Made by a program: the position numbers and the translations under genes
The notes under the pieces: model-generated
What the model was told of the DNA's origin: nothing
The model's database searches: none
Seen by the model: only the letters and a program-made list of their open reading frames with translations
Assembly: GCA_934045075.1 (NCBI GenBank)
Contig: OW203724.1
Coordinates: 6,993,473-7,057,472, forward strand
Direction: 5' to 3'
DNA length: 64,000 nucleotides
DNA from: Yponomeuta sedellus
Taxonomy: Eukaryota > Arthropoda > Insecta > Lepidoptera > Yponomeutidae
Shown here: piece after piece, positions 33,610 to 46,380 of the stretch
Layout of the letters: every line of letters begins with the position of its first letter
How positions within the stretch are numbered: position 1 is the stretch's first letter

Positions 33610-34469
33610 ATCAATGTCGTCTTTAATATAAATTATTTATTGCAATCTAACACTTACACGAAACCAAACAAATTCGAACGTCAATTTGGAGGTTAGTCCA
33701 TAGATAAACTAGGGGTATCCACAGAACAATTAAACCAAGGGGTATCAGAAGTTTAACTTTAGTACTATAGATAGTCCTTGACATAGCGATAAACTTCGTT
33801 TTGTAATAACATTTTACTTGGTCTATGGTTTAAACCTGGTAACGTAGAGGGAGTCTACTCTATCTACGCCTGGTAACAATCCCAGTACTAAATTTAGACC
33901 GCGTTATGGAATAAGGCTGTCAGAGTGCTGCCACTATTTTAAGTTACAACACCATCCTAATTTGGACTCTTACTCAGGGCATTAGGGAATAGGGCATCGT
34001 TTTGACAATTAGGCCTGTACGCTGTCACGTGACCATCGTTTCTTCTTTACAGTTACAGGTACCTATTGGTTTGTTCTGTGACTAGGTATCACTAATCCAC
34101 AGAATAATGACTATCCTAGTATCTTTATGTAGTCTGTGTATAGTCCACAGAGTATTTATAGTCAAACGCGTAGACTCTATCTACGGTCAAACCGTGGTCA
34201 AACGACTCAAACGTAGTACCCAGCCTAGCGCAAGTAAGAACTTTGAAATTTTTGTTCGCATTTAGCCCCGTTTTAATGGCGGACATATTTTTGTCTCACT
34301 CTTTAATACTACTTACTCTTTCTTTGCTGTCAATGTCAAACTGAAAACATAACAAATATGGCGGAACGCGGCACATATTAGAACGTTTTCTAGTTAAAAT
34401 TTTTGTGTTTTAAGTTTGTTCAATATCTAGCTGTGTGTATCTTGTTGTACAGTGTTTAGTGATTTTCCT

Positions 34470-37400
34470 TTAATATTGGCATTGATCGGATGGTGTCGAA
34501 CTTCTGCCATTTGTAAAATAAGATGCAGCCGGTCAAAGGGTACCAAAAGAAAGTTTATGGGTAAATTTCCTAGGGATGAAGACCGGTAAGTATTTCTGGC
34601 TACAGTTTTTGTCATCTTGCACAAGAGCAAGATCATAAATTATGTTAAATAACGTAATTAATATACTATGAGAAAAATACTCAGATGTTTCAATGTCATA
34701 GTGATGTGCCATACACATATTCAATATCGATAAAAAAATATCTGATAAGTACCTTGGTCAGAATTACTACTCAGTGTATGACGGGTGAATTGCTGTAAGC
34801 CATAACAATGTTTCAACGATGCACTATTAGTGGCTGCATTGAATGTTGTTTTTTTTTTAGATGCAGACAATGGGTGAAAATTGTGGAAGATCTTATATCG
34901 TATATCCCCATCGAAAAACTCCACCAACATAAATATGTTTGTAGAGATCATTTCCGGCCGAAAGATTTTTACAACTATTTTAAAAGGAAGCCGATTAAAG
35001 AAATGGTGAGTTGTGTTATAAACTTATAATGTAACACTTACTACATTTCATGAATAATGATGTAATAAAACACAAAATACGCCTTGCTTTACGTCGAACA
35101 TTTGAATATATTTTGCTCCGTCATTTAGAATGCAATATTATTATTACGTCTTAATACGTAAATGACATACTTTGATGAACATTTTTTTACAGGGCTGTAT
35201 CTTCTCTACTTATAAATGCGCCTCCTCTTCCTGATTACTTACTAGCTGAGTTTCCTTACCACGTAGCCACGTCGCATCACTTGAAACTGGTTAGTGATTG
35301 GAATTACTAAAATATTTTTTTTACTAATTTTTAACTTAAAATATTTTTTTATAAAAATGTATTTGATAACACTATTTTTATTTTTAATGCACTAACCCGT
35401 GCTAAGGAACAAATTTAAAAACCTATTTAGAGGCTAAAAATTTCACCCATGCCGGGATTCGAACCCGCAACCTCTGGCTATCCGTACCAGCGCTCTACCA
35501 ATTGAGCCAATGGGCGACTCACGGCATCAGTGAAATTTCGAACCTCTTTACAATATTCTCTGTATTACGTACAGGCAGCGACATCTGACTTAAGCAAATT
35601 GCATTACTTACTGCCCCGACTACCTACTTTGCAGTTAGGTTTAACATCGGAACGATATCACTGTACTCACATGATTACACTATTTTTATTTTTAATGCAC
35701 TAACCCGTGCTAAGGAACAAATTTAAAAACCTATTTAGAGGCTAAAAATTTTTCACCCATGCCGGGATTCGAACCCGCAACCTCTGGCTATCCGTACCAG
35801 CGCTCTACCAATTGAGCCAATGGGCGACTCACGGCATCAGTGAAATTTCGAACCTCTTTACAATATTCTCTGTATTACGTACAGGCAGCGACATCTGACT
35901 TAAGCAAATTGCATTACTTACTGCCCCGACTACCTACTTTGCAGTTAGGTTTAACATCGGAACGATATCACTGTACTCACATGATTACACTATTTTTATT
36001 TTTAATGCACTAACCCGTGCTAAGGAACAAATTTAAAAACCTATTTAGAGGCTAAAAATTTCACCCATGCCGGGATTCGAACCCGCAACCTCTGGCTATC
36101 CGTACCAGCGCTCTACCAATTGAGCCAATGGGCGACTCACGGCATCAGTGAAATTTCGAACCTCTTTACAATATTCTCTGTATTACGTACAGGCAGCGAC
36201 ATCTGACTTAAGCAAATTGCATTACTTACTGCCCCGACTACCTACTTTGCAGTTAGGTTTAACATCGGAACGATATCACTGTACTCACATGATTACACTA
36301 TTTTTATTTTTAATGAACTAACCCGTGCTAAGGAACAAATTTAAAAACCTATTTAGAGGCTAAAAATTTCACTCATGCCGGGATTCGAACCCGCAACCTC
36401 TGGCTATCCGTACCAGCGCTCTACCAATTGAGCCAATGGGCGACTCACGGCATCAGTGAAATTTCGAACCTCTTTACAATATTCTCTGTATTACGTACAG
36501 GCAGCGACATCTGACTTAAGCAAATTGCATTACTTACTGCCCCGACTACCTACTTTGCAGTTAGGTTTAACATCGGAACGATATCACTGTACTCACATGA
36601 TTACACTATTTTTATTTTTAATGCACTAACCCGTGCTAAGGAACAAATTTAAAAACCTATTTAGAGGCTAAAAATTTCACCCATGCCGGGATTCGAACCC
36701 GCAACCTCTGGCTATCCGTACCAGCGCTCTACCAATTGAGCCAATGGGCGACTCACGGCATCAGTGAAATTTCGAAAACAGAGAATAATAGTAATACAGA
36801 GAATATTGTAAAGAGGTTCGAAATTTCACTGATGCCGTGAGTCGCCCATTGGCTCAATTGGTAGAGCGCTGGTACGGATAGCCAGAGGTTGCGGGTTCGA
36901 ATCCCGGCATGGGTGAAATTTTTAGCCTCTAAATAGGTTTTTAAATTTGTTCCTTAGCACGGGTTAGTGCATTAAAAATAAAAATAGTGTAATCATGTGA
37001 GTACAGTGATATCGTTCCGATGTTAAACCTAACTGCAAAGTAGGTAGTCGGGGCAGTAAGTAATGCAATTTGCTTAAGTCAGATGTCGCTGCCTGTACGT
37101 AATACAGAGAATATTGTAAAGAGGTTCGAAATTTCACTGATGCCGTGAGTCGCCCATTGGCTCAATTGGTAGAGCGCTGGTACGGATAGCCAGAGGTTGC
37201 GGGTTCGAATCCCGGCATGGGTGAAATTTTTAGCCTCTAAATAGGTTTTTAAATGTATTTGATAGTTACATAGTCAATTATGCAGTTATGTGGTAAACAG
37301 GAACAAACTATTTTTTTTTCGGACTATTCTTGCAATTGTTTATTTTCAGATTCAGCTATACAAAAACCTATTAGTTGTCGAGCTTCACAAAACAACTCTG

Positions 37401-37910
37401 GTACGTAGACTTTTCATGTATCGCTGAAGTTTTTTGTAACTAGAGTTTGTTTACTTTGATAAATTACAAAGTGTTATCATTTTCAGCACCTTGTACAGCA
37501 GCCAAAATATCAGCTGTTGCTATTGGTCCAGTAGGGTTTGACCACAATTATTGTGGCCTGGAATCTCAGCATATTTATCAGAACTATCCCGGTAAGTAGC
37601 ATAGTTTACCAACAAATTAATAATCAATAACGACTCAACTTAACTTTTTTTGACGATTTCAGCACCTGAATCCAAACCACCGATTGATGAAGTTCGCTCA
37701 GATTGGACACCTCTAAGGAAAAACCAAATAGCTGCTGAAATAAATTCAATAGACCTTGACCACAATTATTGTGATTTGATAATCAATAATAAAATACTAA
37801 TTTCATTTGTCGTTTTATTGAAAACATTGATTTTTATTAATTTTATTAGGCTAACTGCGGAGCCCCTGGATGAAAATTTATCGATATCGATAAATGTAGT
37901 ACCAATGTAA
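34470..37910 (+). CDS. THAP-domain protein, exon chain partly resolved
   Basis: Exon ending at 34585 (CKIRCSRSKG, FMGKFPRDED) joins exon 34861-35005 (CRQWVKIVED, HKYVCRDHFRPKDF) in frame and completes a THAP zinc finger: C-x3-C, Trp and C-x2-H are all present. THAP fingers bind DNA; many proteins carrying one are transposase-derived regulators. Further 3' exons join each other cleanly in phase 1: 37350-37400, 37487-37591 and 37663 to about 37790 or 37910. A further open block lies at about 35194-35288 (AVSSLLINAPPLPDYLLAEF), but its junctions with its neighbours do not agree in phase, so an exon boundary is wrong or missing. No start Met is visible in frame upstream of the first Cys pair. The intron before 37350 carries the family-A retroposon array. 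Function beyond DNA binding is unknown. Confidence 0.6.
35369..37250 (-). mobile_element. Foldback tRNA retroposon (family A), expanded seven-unit array
   Basis: 1882 bp flanked by a perfect 14-bp duplication AAATGTATTTGATA (35355-35368, 37251-37264). On the plus strand it contains five antisense units with starts near 35371, 35679, 35989, 36297 and 36605 (period 308-310 bp), a short junction at about 36777-36806, then two sense units to 37250. Each unit has a tRNA-like core (A box near GGCTCAATTGGTAGAGC, B box GGTTCGAATCC) and about 170 bp of leader. Units are almost identical. Seen in minus orientation, the ends equal those of the solo copies. Confidence 0.85.
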
Positions 37911-38191
37911 GTGGACGTCCCTAATGCACAGTCAAGTTGTTAGGTTGGTAGCACTTTTGACATTGCATTTTTGCTCTATTGGTTGGTATTGCTAACGGGG
38001 CTAAACTCATTACAAAAGCATATATAGGGAGGTCCCGTCTCTTATTTATATGCTCTGTGGTAGTACCCACAGTCAGTCTGTGTCTTGTTATGATCACAAT
38101 ATTTTGAATATTCACAAATTGGAAATAGGTACCTACCTGTGTTTATTGCACAAATTGGTTCTTGTTTGAGTTCAATCAAAGTGACATCAAC

Positions 38192-38906
38192 ATGATTGAC
38201 GAAGATAATAAGACTCTCTGGTGCGGTAACATAGCTGAACAAGTAACCGAGGAACTTTTATACGAGTTGTTTCTTCAGGTAGGTTAGAAAGACAGTAATT
38301 ATAAGAGTGCTTACTCATTACTAGTATTCACCCCCTATTAACCGAATTGTTAATTCGTAGGCTGGACCGCTGGAAAAAGTAAGAATACCTCGAGAGCGAG
38401 ATGGAAGACAGAAGAACTTCGCATTCATTACATTTGCTCACGATATATCTGTTCCTTACGCAATTCAATTATTTCGCGGCACATCCTTGTTTCATCGGAC
38501 CCTGACGCTGCAATGTCGCGCCCGTATGCCGCTCCTGCCACCGCCCATCCGTTGCACCACACTGGCCTCCTCTTTAGACTTATCACAAGCTAATATCAAG
38601 CAACAGTTTGCTGAAATGACACAGACTATAAAAAGCGAAGACCAGAGATCGATACAGGCCCCGAAACAGTTCAAAGGTCCTGACTTAGTCATGGCGAGTC
38701 TACAGGGCAACTGGTCGGCCCCAAGACATCACCCGTATGAGAGAAGAAATAAGGAAGACCGACGGCACTACAGAGAGGACTTTGGTGGAGATAATCAAGC
38801 TGATAGAAGTGATCACGGCAACTCAAGACGGGATTGGAAAGACATGAGGAATAATTCACGCAGTGGACGGTATAATAATAGAAGGAATCATCACAGAAGA
38901 GATTAA
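38192..38906 (+). CDS. RBM7: RNA-binding protein 7 (RBM7), NEXT-complex subunit
   Basis: Exon 1 is 38192-38278 (29 codons), exon 2 is 38361-38906; the intron is 82 bp with consensus ends (CAG/GTAGGT and GTAG). It encodes 210 residues. An N-terminal RRM occupies about residues 5-85: RNP2 LWCGNI, then EQVTEELLYELFLQAGPLEK, RNP1 NFAFITF and SVPYAIQLF, matching vertebrate RBM7 closely. RBM7 binds U-rich nascent RNA and, with ZCCHC8 and MTR4, delivers it to the nuclear exosome. The C-terminal half is low-complexity and rich in Arg, Asp, Asn and His (RRNKEDRRHYRED), as in relatives. The human protein is 266 residues, so this one is shorter in its tail. Start chosen at the ATG opening MIDEDNKTLW. 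RBM11 is the other family member but is vertebrate-specific as far as I know. Confidence 0.92.
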
Positions 38907-40703
38907 TTACAGACTTACCTAAAGATAACATTATAATACTTATATGCTAATGTGACAGTCTTTAAATCTCAACTGAGTATGTACTCTATAGAAATTTTGT
39001 AAGAAAAAGAAGTAAGATGGTATGTATTGCATGCAGCAATTTATTTCACTATTACATTATTTAGTCTTTAATATGTGTTCATTTTAGTGTAGTAATGTCA
39101 CAATCTGTGGAGCTTTCATTGTTTTGTGAGATGCTACGCTGGCTATGCGAGTCAAAGATTTTGCAATTTTATATAATCTTCGGGTTCTCTGTAAAAAAAT
39201 TAAATTTAAACAACCTTTAAATAACTTGTATAGTTTGGCCTCATACAATGTTTTATTTTTGATATAATGTGAATACTTCACATGTTTGATATCCCTCACA
39301 ATGTTTTCCTTCACTGTTAGAGAGTATGGGAGTGCACTGATATTGCTATAAATTCACATGTAAGTAAAAAACAATGTCATTGGTAAATGCTGGGATTCAA
39401 ACCCACTTATGCTAGGAAGGATTTCTACCAATGCACACAAAAGAATGTTGCACAGTAAATTAAAGAAAAGATCAGACAAGGCAGCACACCTATATCCCCA
39501 ATAACCTAAATCCTTGGAACTAAAAATGGAGGACTGCTAATCAATAGTTAGTAATACCTGAGATGAATACAGTTAATTGTTTAATTAGCGAAATTCTCAA
39601 TTCAGAAACTGGCCCTAAGCCTCTTAATTGGGCCAATGTATGTAAGCGCCGTTTCCTAACAATGTTTTCCTTCACCACAAGTGTTAGAGTATTCCTACTA
39701 AAACTTCACAAATGTAAAACAAAGTCATGCCAGGATTTGAACCCACAACCTCCCGATAAAAAAACCAGCCGACCATCCTTGTGCTCTACAAATTGATATG
39801 AACCAATTACAGGGAGAACTTCACAATCGCCATTTTGCCCCTTTATTGAATATACTTTAACTGACATGCAACAGGGGCTCCAATTGTAGAGCCATTTATC
39901 TCTTCATTATTTTACTTATTAGATTCCAATTACCTAAGCTTCTAAGCCTTGAGCTAAAGGAAACAGCAATTCAAAATTTTTTTTATATACGTATATTTTA
40001 CTTCAGATCAAAACATCTTATTTATGAGTAGCTAGCCATACATTCCAGGATGCTGTGTCCTGAAAATTATGATGGTTTAAAATGTGTTAAGATGCTTACA
40101 ATCGCATTGAATACATATTTCAAGTAAGTGGATATTTTGTAATCTAGAAGAAATTCTTGAGTAGCTTCACAATTGGGCCTAAATCCTGAAAATCTTGTGA
40201 TATGGCTGTGCATAGGGCCACATTATGGGCGTTCCACTTCCACTACCGAAATCAATTTGCTATATACAATAAAAGGGATCATGGTATTTAACCGACTCGT
40301 TGCGGATGGCACGTCTGTGCCATTATTTCTTTTTGCGTGTGGCGTTAGGCACGGGAGCTGTATCATTTTAAAATTGATGGTATGGAACTCCTTCAAATAA
40401 AGTTTTTGGGAGATTAACTTGTGCGCCCTCCTCGGCCTCCAAGGGGTTCGCTCCCATGTGGGTTTAGAGGTCCTTAGGACCAAAACCAGCCCCAAGGTGG
40501 TGTTTAGTGGGTAGGCGCACTTCTTGTGAGTCCCACATTGGCAGCACGGCCGGGTCCGTGCTGTTATGCATGAGCATTCACCACCTCCCTCCCCCGTGTC
40601 CTCCGAAGGGTGCCCTTTATAGGGCAAAAAAAAGAGATCTACCCTGAACAAAACTATCTTCATTGTGCACGTAAGTCAAGATTGCAGCCTTCGTTTCTAT
40701 ATA
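38907..40703. other. Intergenic, repeat fragments
   Basis: Holds two antisense family-C SINE pieces (39250-39430, ACAATGTTTTCCTTCACTG; 39640-39760, with GGATTTGAACCC) and a GC-richer stretch 40420-40640 that looks like a retroelement end (CCTCCGAAGGGTGCCCTTTA). The 146-residue minus frame across the latter has no domain I recognise. Confidence 0.45.
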
Positions 40704-41106
40704 CAGGGCGTCCCAAAGTTATGGGCTATGAAGGGAAAGAACCTTAAATATCGTAGATAATTTACAATAAAATCCCCACTTATGTAATTGACTACGGCAG
40801 TTTCATGTGTTTTTAATTTGATTAAAATGATTAATTTCACACTGTTCCTTTCTTTTAAAATACTATATTACTTAAGAAGAGTTATTAGTTTTTAGCCATT
40901 ATTTCGATTGGCATCATAAAAGTAGGGGTGTTTTTTTTTAATTTAAGTCGGTTCGATTCCCAGACAAGGCAAGTAATTTTTAGAAAATCTTTGAATGCAG
41001 AATTACTAAATTTCAAAAATAACATAAAGTCTTGTTTCAGCAAAATACCCTATCTACGATATTTAAGGTACTTTCCCTTCATGGCCCATAACTTTGGGAC
41101 GCCCTG
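40704..41106. mobile_element. Long-TIR MITE, TA target (403 bp)
   Basis: Inverted arms of about 60 bp begin CAGGGCGTCCCAAAGTTATG at both ends with flanking TA (40702-40703, 41107-41108). The arms share ATGAAGGGAAAG and TTAAATATCGTAGAT. The centre includes a B-box-like GGTTCGATTCCC. Confidence 0.8.
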
Positions 41107-41108
41107 TA

Positions 41109-41934
41109 TATTGTTAACTTAAAAAAAATAGGGGAAACCAACCTTTTTGAAAGTTGCGTCATTTGATATTAAACCAACAAATAATAATAAATGTTATGGC
41201 TCAAAAATGGGGTTTAGAAAGTCACTGTCGTACGTACCATATTATTATACAGTCCTCATATTTTAGCAAGCGTCTAAGTATACGTACATTTTTAGCTTAG
41301 AAACTAAAGACGCGTTCATAGAGCGTTTCTTTGAATATGATATAATGTTATGGAAAAATACCACGCTGTTTCAACCTGCGCGGGTACATATTGCTAATAT
41401 GAGTCGTAATGCTACGACAAAGAGTTGCATTTGCTAAAAGCGCTGTCGCCCCTTAGAAAAGGGCTGTTTTTCACGACGCACATACGTAGATTTCATCAAA
41501 TTAGGCGGCCAAAAACATTTTTTTATTCTACAGCTTTAAATAGGGGGTTTTAAAATAGGTTAATTACTGTTTTCTTTCCCGCATGGCTGAATACACAGGA
41601 GGCGTGTCATCTAATCGTATGAAACCGGGCACTGCAACCGTGTCACAATATTTGTGTTCGACGCCACATTTAGAAGTTTGCTAAATTAGACATCGCAACG
41701 AATCGGTTAATAACGAAAACTTTAATTTTCTGCAGGTTCAAAACTAAGTTCAGGATTCAAATTCAGCTAAAAATCTGTGAATCTAGATCTATCTTAATAT
41801 GTAGGTACTCCTGCTGTGCAATAAAGAATCTACTGTACTTATTTATAAATAATAATAATAATAATTTATAAACAAAATTAATAATCAAAAAGAATTTCAG
41901 TAAGATGTCAGTATTTAAAAACTTTCGCTCTGTG
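41109..41934. other. Intergenic, 3' flank of the TLC gene
   Basis: AT-rich; a candidate polyadenylation signal on the minus strand lies in the TTTATTATT-rich stretch near 41840-41860. An (AAT)n run occurs at 41847-41861. Nothing else recognised. Confidence 0.4.
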
Positions 41935-44228
41935 TTAAGTAACAGTGGGATATGAAATATACATATTGCTCAGCTCGTTCTGTGGCTCATGAAATGTACG
42001 TCCTAGGTGATGGTCTCCATAGTTCAATTTGAGTTTGACGTCTGCTTTAGATACACTTATACTTACTATTTTATTCTTGTACTTATAACGGCAGTATCCA
42101 ATAATTTCCCATATGAAGAGTATGGAAACAACATAGAATACGATTCCGATTATCTTTTCGTCAAAATCAAATGCGTCGGACATTAAGACCTGGTAGACCA
42201 CGACTGTACCAACGACGCCCCGCACCAGCAAGAATAATGCTACGTACGCCCCCTCTACAAATGCGTAAACTAGTGTCTTCTCATAGCCGCTGGTTTTCAA
42301 AAACCTGAAATGGGGTAATTTGTAGCACCTTTTTCCAATAGTATTCGTTTAGTAAAGTTAAACTTTTCGACGCAGAACGTGCCGTTTGCGAAATTTCTCG
42401 CGTGCACAAACACACTCCACCCATAAAATGTCTCGTTCTTAAAACGTCCCATCTGCAACACTTCCCATTTACAAAATGTCCCGTCTGAAACGCAAGTTGG
42501 TATACACAGGCATGAATATGCCTAAAGCTAGATACATCTTATTTGGTATGCTATGCTTATGCATGTATATTACATCATATCATGTATCTAATAGTCACGC
42601 CTGTATATCGTAGAGGTAGGCAGAGATCAGGGTTTGTTACTATAAATCAGCGATTCCTAAACTCGATTCCGTGGATAAGTCACCAGAGTTCCGCGATAAT
42701 TTTGTTTTTGAATAGTTCGATTTTTCTTATTTTGAATTATTCCACAGTTATAAACTTATAAATGTATCTGTATGTATTTTTTACTTTTGTGAAAGCTGAC
42801 TAAGATGGTGTTGGTGCAGAGTAAACCTACTCCATCTAACGGTATAAAATATATCCAAGACACTACTGCGTCTCTAGTCACTTCACTCACCTGTTGTGAG
42901 TGGGAGTTGCAGTAGGCATTGTAGGTTTTTAACTATCCTCCACGACTATGCCTTCTATTTCACAGGCGGGTCGTTTTAAGAAAGGGTCACATCGTTTTAA
43001 CGCTTTTGGCGACGGGACATTCTGCGACGAACCCATATTGGAGATCAGTTTATATTAGTTACTGTATACAGCTAATTTCCTAACAAATCAATGTTAGGAG
43101 CCTTCTTAGGATACTTTATGAAAAGAAACAATTTATGAACAACTTTAATACTTTTGAAAAAATAAATTTTGATTATTTTTCAAAATTTTTTAAACAAATA
43201 ATTTAAGTTTTAAAAGAAAGCCTGAAGTCACGGTTTAAGCCAATTTTCCTACGCGAGTTAAAATGGGCACAATAATTTGTACAGTAATTGCAGTTCAGAC
43301 TTAAAGTTCAGACAAGCGTCTGAAGGCTTGACCGCCAAATAAACAAAGATCGTTCGATCGATCAACCCGACACGGCACTAACCATCTCGTCTGCAGCAGA
43401 GGGTTCGTGACTTCCATCATAGCTAGGGAACACGCGAATGTACACCCCGTAAACTGCTTCTTCATGTATACAGTGATGGCCAAGAGCGCACTGAGATGAT
43501 GGCAGACCATCAGTGAACTCTCCGTCCACGCCAATATGCACCACAGCAGGTCGAAAGCGAAGTAACCCCATGACCATATCATTAGCGCGTAGTTTGCCGG
43601 TGAAATTTTCGCTACAATTCGGTTTGAAATTTATGAGTAAGTAATAGTTTTTAGGAATTTTGTATGCTATGAACAAAACATATAGATAGAAACTAGTTTT
43701 TGTGGCCCCTCAATACAAACTACTAATCACGGTAAGTACCAGAGCAGTGTTTTGCAAACTTGTTGAAGACTCAACCCACGGCCAGAACTTTTTGCAAGTA
43801 GGGTCTGTATTTTATTATCATTTTCATTTAGTTCTCTTAATACTCAGCGCCGTCGAAAATAATAACTATCATAATGTTACGACAGATTCTTCACATTCTT
43901 AGTTTATAAAAATTTTGTTCGGTGACACCCCGAGAAAGACGTCGCGACCCCATAGTTTGAAAAATACTGCTTTCGAATCCGTTGAAGTCAAAATACCGCT
44001 TCAGCAACACGTACCGTTGTAGCTACATTTGCTAAATGGGTCTGAAGCTATGCACTGCATGTAACCAACAGCAGTAGACACGGTGGCGTGAATCAGTGTC
44101 ACAGCCCGAGAACACCATTCAGGAGATTGTTGCGGAGCTTTCACAGCCAAGGCCACGTACAATGAGCCCCACCACAAAAAAGACACCAGCTTGAGCATCG
44201 ACGCATTCGATAGCTCTTGGTCAATCAT
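41935..44228 (-). CDS. TLC-domain protein, TLCD5/TMEM136-like
   Basis: Exon 1 44228-44015, exon 2 43611-43379, exon 3 42303-41935, giving 271 residues (human TMEM136 is about 245). Multi-pass membrane protein with a TRAM-LAG1-CLN8 domain; the human paralogues are poorly characterised. Conserved blocks match TMEM136 in order: LWWGSLYVA and SPEWCSRAVTLIHA (exon 1), WGYFAFDLLWC, VCHHLSALLAI and MEVTNPLLQTRW (exon 2), GYEKTLVYAFVEGAYVALFL and a last membrane segment (exon 3). The His pair in VCHHLSALL is the TLC hallmark. The exon 2 donor is uncertain: GTTAGT at 43382 is the better motif but shifts the frame, whereas GTGCCG at 43378 keeps it. Exon 1 lies in a perfect tandem duplication (44034-44787); the copy nearer exon 2 is the one with a splice donor. 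Confidence 0.82.
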
Positions 44229-44787
44229 TGTGGAAGTTGAAGAGGAAGAAATAATGTAGCATAGTGACACTATGGGGCGATTTAGTCCAAACTTTTTTCA
44301 TCTATTCCATTCATAAAGAGCGATGGTTCTATTGCGTGGCTCTGCTAACAGAAATTTATTAACAAAATCATAATCTATGATTTGGGTGTATATATTTTTT
44401 TACCATGTTTAAATGGGTCTGAAGCTATGCACTGCATGTAACCAACAGCAGTAGACACGGTGGCGTGAATCAGTGTCACAGCCCGAGAACACCATTCAGG
44501 AGATTGTTGCGGAGCTTTCACAGCCAAGGCCACGTACAATGAGCCCCACCACAAAAAAGACACCAGCTTGAGCATCGACGCATTCGATAGCTCTTGGTCA
44601 ATCATTGTGGAAGTTGAAGAGGAAGAAATAATGTAGCATAGTGACACTATGGGGCGATTTAGTCCAAACTTTTTTCATCTATTCCATTCATAAAGAGCGA
44701 TGGTTCTATTGCGTGGCTCTGCTAACAGAAATTTATTAACAAAATCATAATCTATGATTTGGGTGTATATATTTTTTTACCATGTTT
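44034..44787. repeat. Perfect 377-bp tandem duplication carrying TLC exon 1
   Basis: 44034-44410 and 44411-44787 are identical by eye throughout. Each unit carries the promoter-proximal sequence, start codon and most of exon 1. The upstream unit (44411-44787) lacks the last codons and donor, so its frame runs into unrelated sequence (SDPFKHGKK then a stop) and is not usable alone. Confidence 0.92.
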
Positions 44788-46380
44788 TGAAATTTACTCC
44801 ATTTCTTGTTGAAATTGATGTCTGGTTGATGACATGGTTCACAGACGTGGATGACATTGTGTGTCAGGCCTAGATGTCAAATCAATATGAGAAAAAAATA
44901 TGAGTAATATACGCGTCGAATTGAAACGTCCTTTTTTGAAGTCTGATAGATAACGTACTGTAATGTCAATCACAAAGTTTTGCGCATTAGTATTGCACTT
45001 CCGAACGCTAAGTTGAAAGGAAATTATTTGCACATAATCGACATCGTCCTAAATATCTACCATAGTTACACATAGTACCTCGTTGTAAAAGTAAAGGTCA
45101 GTAAGTGGTCAAATAACTGGTATACACTTTAGTATTGTAATTTTTTTTTGTGAAATATAAAAATTATTGAGTTGTTGTAGTCAAATATAGTATCTAGGAC
45201 CGACAATTAAATATGGAAAATAATGTCGGCCAAATGTGAATTTCCATCGCGTGTTTCATTACATCTTCACACATTTCCTGCGTTATCTCTGTGACTGTCT
45301 CGATTTTTTTTTAGAAAAAATATTAGGCTATTTTAGGAGCTCTTAAATCAGGCGACTCAATGTCACCGTTTCTCGATATTAATCGGCCTGGAAACATTAT
45401 TTTTAATGTTTCTATTGTGACTCGTGCCGTGTGACACGTGGCCCCGTCTTGTTATAACCACAATGTTTCCCAAGCCCAACTGATTCGAGAAAAAAATGTT
45501 TATCATCTCAGGGTACCGATCTTCATTCACTATAACAGCAGCACCCATAAGTATCTTCAAAGAAGTAAGGCTCTACTTAGCGTTTCCGCAACACACGATT
45601 GGGTTGAGCAGAAGGTTTTAATGATTAAACACGTTGCTTATACTCGTAAAACACTCCATAGGTAACAAATTTGCCGTATATGCGTATTTACACAAAGTTA
45701 TTTTCATGCAACAACTGTCATATTTGCCGCCAAATTGATATAAAGTTGTATTAGTGTACCTCCAAGTTGGCCACCACAGAACATAAAAATTTATGTTCTG
45801 TGTTGGCCACCCTATTTAATGCAACAATTATAACTTTTTTACTTTACATATTTTCAATTTGAAAACTTATTAAAGCTGCCCAAATCGAAATATTCACCCT
45901 AGGCTCTCTTTACCTATTTTATCGAAAAAAAGCAGACCTTATTTTTTAAAACAATGTCCATTACGTAGGTACATTGTCTTTATAGATTGAATCTATTGAA
46001 TGAATGCTGGGAGCATTTTAACTCAATGAAATAATAAGGATGAACCGAAAATGTTTTAATGCGTATAATTTAGTAAAACTGCATTATATTCTAACACATT
46101 AATATATTCCTTCGTATCTTACATGCCTATAGGTCACTCCAATGGAGGATAACAATACTTATCAAAGAAAAAATATAGTAGAAAGTGTAGGTTCATATTA
46201 CCATATAACATAGGTAGTGACAGCTATTTTAGTCCAGTTCAACTGAATCATTAAATATTTATAAAAATATATACAGAAATACTTGTACTTATCACATTAT
46301 GGGGCGGACGGTCCATCCGAAATGGAATCGTTTGCGAAACATTCTGAGACTAAACTATCAAACCTGACAAAGCGATCCTT
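44788..46380. other. Intergenic between the TLC and TOGARAM genes
   Basis: AT-rich, no exon recognised. A small inverted repeat (CAGAACATAAA/TTTATGTTCTG, about 45777-45801) is flanked by two copies of GTTGGCCACC. The right end is TOGARAM 3' UTR/flank. Confidence 0.45.

Noticed and set aside
35450..37230. Seven tRNA-like sequences that could be read as a tRNA gene cluster
   Set aside because: The acceptor and T-stems carry mismatches, position 33 is not U, and each unit lies in a retroposon with target duplications and a shared tail. They are SINE heads, not tRNA genes. The same applies to heads at 4829, 18221, 28804, 31300, 52028 and 4690.
35369..37250. Regular direct repeats resembling a CRISPR-type array
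   Set aside because: Units are 308-310 bp, identical throughout without unique spacers, partly inverted, and the genome is eukaryotic.
40223..40663. 146-residue minus-strand frame
   Set aside because: Mixed composition over a GC-richer repeat piece; no reverse transcriptase, gag or nuclease motif.
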